Source: Aristolochia californica (lineage: Eukaryota > Streptophyta > Magnoliopsida > Piperales > Aristolochiaceae). Taken from it: a stretch of DNA of 64,000 bases. Below the pieces are notes generated by a model. The model was not told the origin of the DNA and searched no databases. It worked only from the letters and a program-made list of their open reading frames with translations. Below are positions 35,065 to 46,500 of this stretch, in pieces; within the stretch, counting starts at the first letter, position 1, and the number at the start of each line of letters is the position of its first letter. The stretch is taken from the NCBI GenBank assembly GCA_029961685.1, contig JARWKL010000009.1:31059708-31123707 (forward strand). Direction: 5' to 3'. The position numbers and the translations under genes are program-made.

Positions 35065-35749
35065 AAAGAAAAGATAAAGAAATGGTCTAAGACCGTTCGA
35101 AGCTTCACTGCAATGGCCGATGAGCACAAGTGGGAGACGTCAAAGCTGATCCACAACAGCACTAACAATTTCGTTTATGCATGGATTTTTAATCCAATCC
35201 CAGCCGAAACGTACATTTAATGAGATTATTTTTAAACCAAGGTTTGGCATAAAGGTCTTGGATTAGTCAAAGTAAAATCCAAAAAGCAAGAATTGATATC
35301 AAATTGTTATTTTTATTTATTTTTAATACAATTTCATAAGGTAATCTTGTTTTCACATAATTTTTTCTTATTTTTTCTAGTTTCCCTAGCTCGAGTCACA
35401 AATTTTTATTATTGTTAAGTTATCTTTTATAACTTGGAAAAAAATAAACAAAATACATTGAAAATGTAGTAACATTTTGCCTATTTCCATTACCCGCAAT
35501 CTACGATGAGCTTTTGCAAATTTTGGGACTGTATCTTGTTGTCTAGCACAGCACTAACTAAGCACAAAGGATACTTCAGAAGACTCCCAATTCCTTTCTA
35601 TACCTGGTTTTGACCGTTCATCCGATTTTTAGTTTTCACATTGCTGAAATCCACAAATGGTAGATGACGCTTGGGCAATCTGTGAGCTTCTGAGAGTTTA
35701 AACCCAATCACTTGCCAAGATCGCAATACCAAGCAATCTTAAGCACTCA
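35065..35749. other. Unit A spacer
   Basis: It starts with a piece (35065-35175) also found in B and D whose wording (…AAGTGGGAGACGTCAAAGCTGATCCACAAC) resembles the far 3' flank of the proline-rich gene near 58225-58250, then A/T-rich sequence. The 66-codon ORF at 35020-35220 starts inside the TRIM and is not credible. Confidence 0.45.
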
Positions 35750-36250
35750 TAGCTTTCCATATCCCAGTCTTGCCGTAACACACTCGCCAAGACTTGAATC
35801 CGAAAGACCTCCAAACCGAAACCTGACGTCAACATTTAAATTATTACAGCAGAAATTTTCTGTGGCGGCCAACCCAAGAAGGAGGTCGCTCCATTCACAA
35901 CAATCCTCAGACACTGTTGCCATTGAATGCCTCCTTTCTCTCACCCAGGTCGTCGTTTATCTCTGCCTGACTTGATTAAACAAGACTTAAATGGCTTAAC
36001 CAGAGACTACAATGGTAAACTGATCTCAGATATTGGGTTGGTAAAAAGTTCTTTTTTCTACCTAAGAATTCGCTATAAAAAAAGGTAATCAACTCAAATA
36101 CGAGTTAGAAACATTCACAGTTCAGGCATCCAAGCACTTGTCGCTTCTGATTTAAATAAAAAAACTCAGAAGCGGACTTGCAGATGTGCTCACTTTGTGG
36201 TGGCAGTGTTATATTTGACCACCGCCGAAGGCGCTATCATAGACTGAACT
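35750..36250 (+). pseudogene. Orphan proline-rich gene promoter with exon stub, unit A
   Basis: 35790-36110 follows the promoter of the intact proline-rich gene word by word (…ATTACAGCAGAAA…GCGGCCAAC…GGAGGTCG…GATATTGGGTTGGTAAA…TTTTTCTACCTA…TATAAAAA…GGTAATCAACT). TATAAA is at 36074-36079. About 100 bp on, ATGTGCTCACTTTGTGGTGG (36184) aligns with the signal-peptide codons of the intact gene (…CTCTTTGTGGTGGGGATATTATGCTTG). The frame breaks within 20 codons and the sequence then leaves the gene. Dead gene with a recognisable promoter. Confidence 0.65.
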
Positions 36251-36408
36251 GAACCATGATTCTATCTTGATTTAGAGTGGTAATACAATTTTACAACAGA
36301 AATCACTTAAACAGAAGGGTGATTCAAAAGAGTTAGAGGAGTCCTATTCTTATGGATGACTCAATTGATTAGTATTTTGTTCTTTATGCCACGTCAAGAT
36401 AGGCCACG

Positions 36409-38840
36409 GTTAATGAGGCCAACCTTGTCTTTTAGCAATTAAAATTATGAGCGTGGCAAAGTCTTGGTAAGGATATCAGCATGTTGATCAGTAGAAACAA
36501 CATGAGCAACAAGAAGTAGAACAGATTAAATTTGATAATGGATGAAGTGATAATCAACTGTTACATGTTTCATTCTAGAGTGAAACATGGGATTGGAGAT
36601 TAACTGAGTGACACCAATATTATCACAATAGACAATAGGAGAAGACTGCAAAGTCACACTAAGTTCAGTAAGTAGATAGCACACCCACCGAAGTTCAACA
36701 ACAGTAGCAGCAACTGATTGATACTCAGCCTCAGTAGAAGAACGAGAAACAATGTGTTGCTTATTTAAACTCCAGGAAATGAGATTACACCCTAGATAGA
36801 TAAGGTTGACATTAGTGGAAGAGTAATCATTTTTATTTCCAACCTAATTGGCATTCGAGAACCCATGTAGAGATATAGGAGACTTATAATGTAGAAGAAA
36901 CATTTTATCCAATGTGCCATATAAATACCGTAAAATTCTTTTATCAAGTACCAATTACTCATTAGTCGGTTGATGCATAAACTGGGACATCTTATTGACA
37001 TCAAAGGTAATGCCAACTACTTTACGAAACTGAGATAGATCAAAAAGAGTAGAGCCTGAGGTCATGGTGAGTGATGAAGAGTTCATCGGCAATGGGGTGA
37101 GAATAGGGTTAGCATCTTCCATATGAGTCATTTTGAGTAAGTCTTGGAAGTATTTGCATTGAGAGAGTAATATGCCATTATGATGTAGAACAACTTGAAC
37201 TCCAAGGAAGTAAGAAAGAGAGCCAAAATCTTCAGAAAGAAACATTGATCATGACAATCAACAAATTGAGAAATAAGGTCATCACTAATACCACTAATAA
37301 TAATAATAATATCATCAACATACACCAGTAAAAATAGATCATTTTTGCCAGTATTGAGAGTAAATAAGGAAGTATTAGAGTGAGAATTTTTTAAACCTGA
37401 ACCCAAAAAAAATCGACACAGTTCATGATACCAAGTGCATGGAGCCTGTTTGAGACCATAAATAGCTTTATGAAGTTTAAGACATATGTTGGATGATCTG
37501 AATCAACAAAACCCGGAGTTTGTGCCATGTAAACTTTTTCTGAGAGTTGGCCTTGAAGAGAAGGCATTGTTGATATCGAGTTGACGAAGGGACCAACCAT
37601 TGCTAACTACAATACTAAGTTCAAGTCTCACGGTAGTGGACTTAACAACAGGGCTAAATGTCTCATGGTAATCCATATGTGGTCGGTGATGAAATCCTTT
37701 GGCCACAAGATGAGCTTTTAATCTATCAATAGACCCATTAAAGTGCCTTTTGATTTGAAAAATCCACTTACAACCAACAAGATTAGTAATACCATCAGAA
37801 CGAACTTGCTCCCACGTCCCATTATGAGTAAGAGCATCATATTATTTAGACAGAGCTCGATGTCAGTTATGATCTTTGAGGGCTTGAGTCACGGAAGTAG
37901 GTTCAAGATTGGGTTTGGATGGTAGGTGGATGTGAAAGTTGAGTTTTTTAATTGGTTTACGGATATTGTTTTTGGCCCAAGTGGTCATGCGATGTTGGGT
38001 GGTAGATTGTGTTTCGATAGATGAATGGGTAGCATTTGGTGATGGTTAGACTGGTTGTGGTTGCTGCTCATTTTCTATTTGATGTGTTGGTGTCTTAGAG
38101 GTTTGTGAATTTTCATCAGAAGGAGGCATGTCTTGAGGGCGCCCTTGTGGTGGAGTGTTAGAAGTCAGTTGTGGTGACGAAGTTGATGAAATAATAAGCA
38201 CAAGGATAATCCAAATATCTATGGTGGAGGAGGTGGGACGATGTAGGTGATTATTAGGGGAGTTGTACGGAAGGCTGACTCTAAAAACTTAATATGACGA
38301 GAAAAATATATATTGGAAGTAGATAGTAAGAAACACAAGTAAGCACTTTGAGATAATGAGTATCCAAAAATTACGCATGGTTTAGACACCTTTGATCAAG
38401 TTTGCAAGATGTATATGGACGAAACCAAGGATAACATAAACAACCAAAAATCCCTAGTTTAGAATAATTTGGAGTTTTTTGGAAAATTAATTCATAGGGA
38501 GATGATAGGTTGAGTGTAGTGGTTTGCATCTTATTTACTAAATAGACAACAATGGAAAATGCATGGGATCAAAAGGTAATTGGAAGGAAGGCATAAGAAA
38601 GTAAGGTGAGGTTAGTTTCAAACAAAATGGAGTGATTAGGTGAGAGATCCCATTTAAGGAAAGATAATTTTTGAGGCCCATATATTCTCCCCTATTTTCT
38701 GTATAGAGTGTGATAATTTTTCTTTTGAATTAATTTTCCACAATCGATCTTGAGCCCAAAATTTTTAACCAACTTTGAGCCTTAGCTCGAGCCAGGTTCA
38801 AGCTCCAACTTACATTTAAACTACAAATAAAATTACAAGA
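36409..38840 (-). mobile_element. Copia pol remnant, unit A
   Basis: Minus strand, in order from 38760 down: integrase core piece, integrase C-terminal and GKK-like region (about 38280-38500), reverse transcriptase (37503-37706: AKGFHHRPHMDYHETFSPVV, then RQLDINNAF; 37320-37400: LLVYVDDIIII), and RNase H (about 36440-36800: SSTEAEYQSVAATVVELRWV, YCDN, then ADILTKTLP near the end). Frames are broken many times. No LTRs recognised. The same remnant is in unit B at 48420-50880 and begins again at about 63480, so it predates duplication. Confidence 0.85.
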
Positions 38841-39236
38841 ATAAATGAAGAGAATATTGTGATGACCTTGGTACCATTGAGTTGCAAGGTATCACAGAGG
38901 AGTCTAAGACTTTGTAATGGAGCATACTAATGTAAATGACCACCTTAATAAACCTAAAAGAAAGAACAAACACCTCCATCAATAGTGTTTATTTCACTAC
39001 CAAACAATAACATTAGATGTTGAGGGGCCCAAAGGGGTTGAATGATCAATCGACTTTGAGGTTTGAGGTAAATAATAACAACCAACAACCAACTAAAGAG
39101 GAATTGACGAGAGCAATTAGAGTAAAAATTATTTTCGTAAAAAAATCTATGCTAACGAGTCGGCTCACAAGCTAAAAAGCCGGGTTTGGAAAATCTCGAC
39201 CTTAGCGTGTTATACTTATTGAGCCTTATTTTATGT
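38841..39236. other. Spacer before the extensin B breakpoint
   Basis: A/T-rich sequence matching 50860-51239 upstream of the extensin C promoter. No gene. It ends at TTATGTTATA, the deletion junction. Confidence 0.6.
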
Positions 39237-40493
39237 TATAAGTCTCCACCTCCGCCGTCACCATCTCCTCCACCACCATACCATTACAAGTCTCCACCTC
39301 CTCCTTCTCCTTCTCCTCCACAGCCATACCACTATAAGTCCCCACCTCCACCGTCACCATCTCCTCCACCACCATACCACTATAAGTCCCCACCTCCACC
39401 GTCACCATCACCTCCACCACCATACCATTACAAGTCTCCACCTCCTCCTTCTCCTTCAACTCTACCACCTTACCGTTACAAGTCTCCACCTCCTCCTCCT
39501 CCTTCTCCACCACCACCATATCACTATAAGTCACCTCCTCCACCATCTCCTTCTCCACCACCACCATATCACTATAAGTCACCTCCTCCACCGTCACCAT
39601 CTCCTCCACCACCATACCATTACAAGTCACCTCCACCTCCAGCGAAGTCACCTCCTCCACCATATCATTACAAATCTCCACCCCCTCCGTCTCCATCTCC
39701 ACCACCCCCATACCACTACAGCTCACCTCCTCCACCTGTTAAATCTTCACCTCCACCACCAACTAAGTCTCCTCCTCCTCCTTACCACTACAGCTCACCT
39801 CCTCCTCCTTCACCCTCTCCAACTCCTCCATACCATTACAAGTCACCTCCCCCACCAGCGAAGTCCCCCCCTCCTCCTTACCACTATAACTCACCTCCTC
39901 CTCCATCACCATCTCCACCACCTCCATATCACTACAAGTCACCCCCTCCACCAGCAAAGTCCCCACCTCCTCCTTACCACTATAAATCACCTCCTCCTCC
40001 ATCATCATCTCCACCTCCTCCATATCATTACAAATCGCCGCCTCCACCAGCCAAGTCCCCACCTCCTCCTTACCACTACAAGTCACCTCCTCCTCCATCA
40101 CCATCTCCACCTCCACCGTATCACTACAAATCACCTCCTCCACCAGCTAAGTCCCCACCTCCTCCTTATCACTACAAATCACCACCACCACCAGCCAAAT
40201 CTCCTCCTCCCCCATACCATTACCAATCACCACCTCCACCAGCTAAGTCACCTCCTCCTCCTTACCACTACAAGTCACCTCCTCCGCCAGCTAAGTCTCC
40301 TCCTCCTCCCTACCACTATAAGTCTCCTCCTCCGCCAGCCAAGTCCCCCCCTCCACCCTATCACTATAAATCACCTCCTCCACCTGCTAAGTCTCCTCCT
40401 CCGGTTTATTACTACAAGTCACCGCCCCCTCCATCACCGTCACCACCAATACACTACTACTATAACTCTCCCCCACCTCCCAAGGGCTACTAA
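39237..40493 (+). pseudogene. Extensin B, headless (no promoter, start or signal peptide)
   Basis: 418 codons in frame from YKSPPPPSPSPPPPYHYKS to the same end as its sisters (HYYYNSPPPPKGY). At 39236/39241 the extensin repeat is joined to spacer sequence. Compared with unit C, bases 51244-52504 are missing: TATA box, 5' UTR, ATG, signal peptide and the first ~140 codons. The frame runs upstream to about 39156 with no ATG; only a TTG at 39186 could begin it. Body and 3' UTR intron are well preserved apart from an in-frame 24-bp deletion near 39753. Lacking a secretion signal it cannot be a wall protein as it stands. Confidence 0.9.
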
Positions 40494-40529
40494 GGCCAAT
40501 CAACGTATTATTAGCTCTGTTTGGTTTGT

Positions 40530-40626
40530 GTAAGCATTCTTTACTTAATGCCCAAGGATGCGAAGGTCAATTTGTAATGTAGGCTTTTGTTAACAGTTAT
40601 TTTGCTAAATTCTTTTTCTCTTGCAG
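40530..40626 (+). other. 3' UTR intron relic of extensin B
   Basis: Same 97 nt with GTAAGC donor and TTCTCTTGCAG acceptor as in extensins A and C. Both splice sites intact in this dead copy. Confidence 0.55.
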
Positions 40627-41788
40627 GAACTATAAGATAGCGAGAATAAAGAGAATTCTGAGTCGTTGGAGTTTGTCTTCAAACCTGATGCATCTGCTCA
40701 AAAGTGAGCATCAGACACGAGAAGAGTTGAGGCTGGGAGACGTACTCGTCAGCAATACATTCTTACATGCATGGCAAGCACGTCGGTCCAGCCGTTTATC
40801 TCCATTTTGTCTGTACGAAATGTAGTTTAATATGAGACTAGAAAATCCTTACGTTTGTGAAATAAATGGGGTAAGAAACCCTATCCGGTTAATTTGTGAG
40901 TACATGTATTGCAGTTGAGAAGGAGACATTAAATGGCAAAGAGTTTGTGAATTTAATTACTCTCTGAGTTGCTTCCTTTTTGTTGAGTTTCATAATAGAG
41001 ACATACACGATACTGTAGGTAAAGTCTAGAAGTGATGAAATGCAAGATACGTAGGCTAAACCTTTAAACGTATCCCATATTAATTAATATGATCCAACCC
41101 TAAGACTACAACCGTAAACCTTGTTTTCTTTTCGCCTACTTCATTGCAGACACTTTTGCTTCCTACGGCCTTTTGTGTCGGCAGAAGGAGAAGATCAAGA
41201 AACACGGTATAAGACAGCTCAAATCTTAACTGCAATCGCAAATTACCACGACTGTGGAGACGGCAAAGCTGACGACGCACAGGCCACAGAAGTACAAAAA
41301 TCTTCTTCGTCAACACCTAGATGTTGTCATTGTTGTCGTTGTTTTATTTTTTTTATTTCATATATTGTATAGATTAGATGTTCAATCGAATCCCACCCTA
41401 ATCGTACATTTGAAGAGATTATAATTTCTAGTGGAGCAAAGATCAAATGGGATGGAACTAATTTTAAAACATAAAGGCCCTCTATTAGTTAAAACAATCC
41501 TGGATTATCGAAACTGAACCCAGTGAAAGAATTGCATATACCACTTTAAATTTATTATCGAAACATGCTTATCACAGAGCTTACACCAATAATGTAAGAG
41601 ATTTCAACTTGTGCTGATAAGGCTCAATAAATTAGTTAATAGAAAACAGCCAACTTGCATAAGTTGTCAAATTTGGTTCAGGGCCACAACAGACCCTTTT
41701 TCTATTCTCTAAAACATGCCTGCACGTCTTTGAAAAAAATGAAAATAATGGACATGGACCTAAATCTACAACGTAGAGTGAGTTAATT

Positions 41789-42043
41789 AATCATCATTCG
41801 AGGTGCATTAGTTGCGGCTTAGAGAGGTTAGAGAAAAACAACACTTGTAAGTGTATGCGATTTCTCTTGTAAACTATTTCGTCTTCATAGTGAATTACTG
41901 CAGTGATGAAAGACAGGATATAATCTTCCTTGAGGCGAACTAGTATAAATCTTGTTGTGTTTTTTGTTCTAGTTTTTTCCTTTCTTCTGCGATTATTATT
42001 ATTGCTATCGCTAGTTTGGAATTAGGGTGTCTAATTCCTAACA
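41789..42043 (+). mobile_element. 3' part of an LTR fused to a proline-rich gene relic (unit B)
   Basis: Equivalent to 34368-34621 with the same left breakpoint (…TTAATTAATCATCATTCGAGG) and the same end CCTAACA. The shared breakpoint shows that the truncation predates the A/B duplication. Confidence 0.75.
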
Positions 42044-42185
42044 CCGTGGTCTCTTTGTGTTGGCGATATTATGCTTGATAGGAGTCGATAGGGCTACCAT
42101 GACACCTTACAACTTTGATGAGTCTCACCCCTTTAAGTCACTACCTGCTCCCATTGTCTCACTGCCTCCTCCTTTCTCGTGTTTC
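42044..42185 (+). pseudogene. Proline-rich gene relic, unit B
   Basis: CCGTGGTCTCTTTGTGTTGG, then TATTATGCTTGATAGGAG…ACACCTTACAACTTTGATGAGTCTCACCCC. This corresponds to codons about 5-45 of the proline-rich protein (signal peptide end and TPYNFDESHPFKSLPAPIVSLPPPF). It ends at the same CCTTTCTCG|TGTTTCATAG junction as unit A but is not inverted, so it shows the parental order. Confidence 0.7.
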
Positions 42186-42889
42186 ATAGATTACAAAAGA
42201 AAAGATAAAGAAACGGTCTAAGACCTTTCGAAGCTTCACTGCAATGGCCGATGAGCACAAGTGGGAGATGTCAAAGCTGATCCACAACAGCACTAATAAT
42301 TTCGTTTATGCATGGATTTTTAATCCAATCCCAGCCGAAATGTACATTTAATGAGATTATTTTTAAACCAAGGTTTGGCATAAAGGTCTTGGATTTGTCA
42401 AAGTAAAATCCAGAAAGCAAGAATTGATATCAAATTTGTATTTTTATTGATTTTTTAATACAAATTCATAAGGTAATTTCGTTTTTATTTTTTTATTATT
42501 TTGCCTAGTTTCCCTAGCTCGAGTTTCAAATTTTTATTATTGTTAAGTTATCTTCTATAACTTGGAAAAAAATGAACAAAATACATTGAAAATGTAGCAA
42601 CATTTTGCCTATTTCCATTACCCGCAATCGACGATGAGCTCTTGCAAATTTTGGGACTGTATCTTGTTGTCTAGCACAGCACTAACTAAGCACAAAGGAT
42701 ACTTCAGAAGACTCCCAATTCCTTTCTATACCTGGTTTTGACCGTTCATCCGATTTTTAGTTTTCACATTGCTGAAATCCACAAATGGTAGATGACGCTT
42801 GGGCAATCTGTGAACTTCCGAGGGGTTAAACCCAATCACTTGGCAAGATCACAATACCAAGCAATCTTAAACACTCATAGCTTTCCACT

Positions 42890-43390
42890 TCCCAGTCTTG
42901 CCGTAACACACTCGCCAAGACTTGAATACCCCGAAAGACCTCCAAACCGAAACAAGACGTCAACATTTAAATTATTACAGCAGAAATTTTCTGTGGCGGC
43001 CAACCCAAGAAGGAGGTCGTTCCATTCACAACAATCCTCAGACACTGTTGCCATTGAATGCCTCCTTTCTCTCACCCAGGTCATCGTTTCTCTCGGCCTG
43101 ACTTGATTAAACAAGACTTAAATGGCTTAACCAGAGACTACAATGGTAAACTGAACTCAGATATTGGGTTGGTAAAAAGTTCTTTTTTCTACCTAAGAAT
43201 TCGCTATAAAAAAAGGTAATCAACTCAAATACGAGTCAGAAACATTCACAGTTCAGGCATCCAAGCACTTATCGATTCTGATTTAAATAAAAAAACTCAG
43301 AAGCGGACTTGCAGATGTGCTCACTTTGTGGTGGCATTGTTATATTTGACCACCGCCGAAGGGGCTATTAGAGACTGAACTGAACCATGA
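42890..43390 (+). pseudogene. Orphan proline-rich gene promoter with exon stub, unit B
   Basis: Same module as at 35750-36250: GATATTGGGTTGGTAAA, TATAAA at 43204-43209, and the stub ATG at 43314. No usable frame. Confidence 0.62.
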
Positions 43391-43556
43391 TTTTATCTTG
43401 ATTTAGAGTGGTAATACAATTTTACAATAGAAATCACCTAAACAGAAGGGTGATTCAACCTAAACAGAAGGGTGATTCAAAAGAGTTAAAGGAGTCCTTT
43501 TCTTATGGGTGACTCAATTGATTAGTATTTTGTTCTTTATGCCACGTCAAGATAGG

Positions 43557-46500
43557 TATTAGGATTTTGGGTTGAAAATTTGGATTGAGAAGAAGACGAC
43601 AGGGAAGAGAGAAGACGAGAGGGACGGCGCTCTAATTCCCGATTTTCTTTATTTTAATCTACTATTCCCTAACTTAGGGTACATAAGAGAAATAGATAAA
43701 ATTACATGGGCCCACTAGGTCCCACACCATAATTTGGTTAAACATAACAATCCCCACCTTGAACCAAATTGCATCTAAAATAAACATAACCTAAACAAAA
43801 ACAAACATAAGGATACACTAGCAACATGCTAGAAACAAACCGATACCAAACCTGAACAAAACTTGAATTTTGCAATTGGAAGAGGCTTTGTGAGCATATC
43901 GGTTGGATTTGCCTCAGTACCAATTTTCTTCACGACAACCTTACCATCCGAGATCACATCTCGAACAAAATGATACCGAATATCAATGTGTTTCATCTTC
44001 TCATGATATATGTGGTCTTTTGTCAAATGAATGACACTTTGGTTGTCACAATGCACTATAATAGGACCCTCGATAGAAGACATCTCACCAACAAACGCCT
44101 TGAGCCAAATAGCTTCCTTGATAGCCTCTGTAATTGCCATGTATTCGGCCTCGGCACTTGAGAGTGCAACAGTGGCTTGAAGTGTAGACTTCCAACTAAT
44201 TGTACAATTTCCAAAAGTAAAAATATATCCTGTCAAGGAACACCTCTTGTCTAAATCACCTACAAAATCCGCATCCACAAAACCCAGTGGTGCCTTGTTA
44301 CCATTTCCAAATTCCAAATGAGCATCAATGGTACCTTTCAAATAGCGAAAAATCCACTTTATTGCTGCCCAGTGCCCTTTTCCAGGACAAGAGAGATATT
44401 TACTTACCACACTAACCGCTTGAGCAATGTCGGGTCGAGTACACACCATCAAGTACATGAGACTCCCGACTGCACTCGAATATGGAACCTTCTCCATATA
44501 TTTCTTCTCATCATCGGATTTTGGGCTTAAATCGGCCGAAAGCTTGAAATGCACCGCAAGAGGAGTTGAAACACCCTTAGCTTTCTCCATGCCAAACCGG
44601 CATAACACTTTTTCGGCAAAACTCTTTTGTGAAATGAACAATTTTCTATTGGGCCGATCCCTTGTGATCTCCATCCCGAGAATCCTTTTGGCAGCCCCCA
44701 AATCTTTCATCTCAAATGCCGAACTCAATTGCTCTTTCAACCTCCCAACTTCTTTCAAGTTGGAGGATGCAATCAACATGTCATCCACATAGAGCATCAA
44801 GTAGATGAACTCACCACCATTCAACTTCTTGAAATAGACACAACTATCATAATTGGAACGGTGAAAATCAATACTCACCATGAATGAGTCAAACTTCTTG
44901 TACCATTGCCGCGGTGATTGTTTAAGGCCATAAAGGGACTTCTTCAAAAGACACACACGGTCCTCCTTTCCCACCACCTTAAAACCCTCCGGTTGACTCA
45001 TGTAAATTTGCTCCTCCAAATCACCATGCAAGAACGCAGTTTTCACATCCATTTGCTCCAACTCCAAATCCTGCATTGCCACCAAAGAGAGCAAAACTCG
45101 AATGGAGGTATGTCTTACCATAGGAGAGAATACATCATTGAAGTCCACGCCTTGGACTTGGCTATAACTTTATCCACAAGCCTTGCCTTGTATCAAAAAT
45201 CCGCGAGATTTGAGCCATCAATCTTTCTCTTGTACACCCACTTGCAACCCACAATCCTCTTATCACTAGGAGGCTTCACAAGAGACCAAGTCTCTTTTTG
45301 TTGCAGTGATTTTAACTCTTCATTCATCGTGGCAACCCACTCGGCTGCATTCGTAGAAGAAATGACTTCCTTGTAGGAGGATGGCTCACTATACTCCACA
45401 TCTTTGGCAACTGCCAAACAATAAGCAAAATCAGAGTGTCCATACGTAGTGGGTGGTCGAATTTCTCTTCTAGCGCGGTTCCTTGCCAATAAATATGGTT
45501 GTGCATCTTCTTGGCCTGCCTAATCATCATGTGACGTTACCTCATCACCTTCTTGGACCGTAACTTCGAAATCCACCTTCTTTGTAACTGTCTCATTTTC
45601 CTTAATAGTCGGCTCGGGTGCAATATCTTTTTCTTTCAACATTGCCAACTTGTTGAAAATGACATCTCTAGATATGAGAAACTTGGATGATTCGGGACAC
45701 CACAATCTATACCCCTTTACATTTTCGGGATACCCAAGAAAAACACATTTATTTGATCTAAGCTCTAACTTTCCTTCATTCACATGAGCATATGCGAGAC
45801 AACCAAATACCCTCAAACTAGAATAATCGCCCGGCTTACCCGAGCACACCTCCTTGGGCGTTTTGCACTCAATTGAAGTGGTAGGAGATTGATTCACCAA
45901 ATGGCATGCTGTGTTGACAGCTTCCGCCCAAAATCCTTACCCAAACCCTCATTGGAAAGCATACTCCTAGCTCTCTCAAGTAGTATCCTATTCATCCTTT
46001 CTGCAACATCATTTTGCTGTGGAGTGTTGACCATTGTCTTGTGCCGAACAATTCCTTCGGTCTTGCAAAAATTATTAAACTCCCGATTGCAAAACTCTAA
46101 ACCATTATCGGTTCTCAACCTCTTTACTTTTTTCCCGTTTGGTTTTTTAAAAGTGATTTCCATTCTCTGAATGTGCAGAACACTTCACTTTTCTCTTTCA
46201 AAAAATAGACCCAAACCTTCCTTGAAAAATCATCAATGAAAGTAAGCATGTAACAAGAATCATTACCTCTGGATGGCTCACGAGAAGGTCCCCAAAGATC
46301 CGAATGAATGTAGTCCAATGTTCCCTTGGTCAAATGAATGGCCGTGGAGAAGCTCAACCTCTTATGTTTGCCAAAAACACAATATTCACAAAACTCCAAG
46401 TTACCCTTGTATTGGCCACACAACAAGCCTCTCTTACTCAAAATGGTCATTCCTCTCTCACTCATATGCCACAACCTTCTAGCATCCGCATCCGAGATAG

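Larger units (their letters stand above)
30466..39240 (+). repeat. Unit A of the extensin array
   Basis: Order: extensin promoter and gene (31824-33140), 3' flank, LTR plus proline-rich gene relic (34368-34780), proline-rich gene promoter and exon stub (35750-36250), antisense copia remnant (36409-39240). Unit B repeats 39241-51243 and unit C 51244-54957 in the same orientation, judged by eye as highly similar. Private to A are the solo LTR 30661-31035, an extra ~170 bp near 31150-31320, and the TRIM 34794-35064. Confidence 0.85.

Noticed and set aside
39186..39236. A new hydrophobic leader (ENLDLSVLYLLSLILC) in front of headless extensin B, possibly a transposon-derived signal peptide
   Set aside because: The frame begins with TTG, not ATG; no in-frame ATG exists back to the stop near 39153, and there is no TATA box at a suitable distance. 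Without an initiator it cannot serve as a signal peptide.
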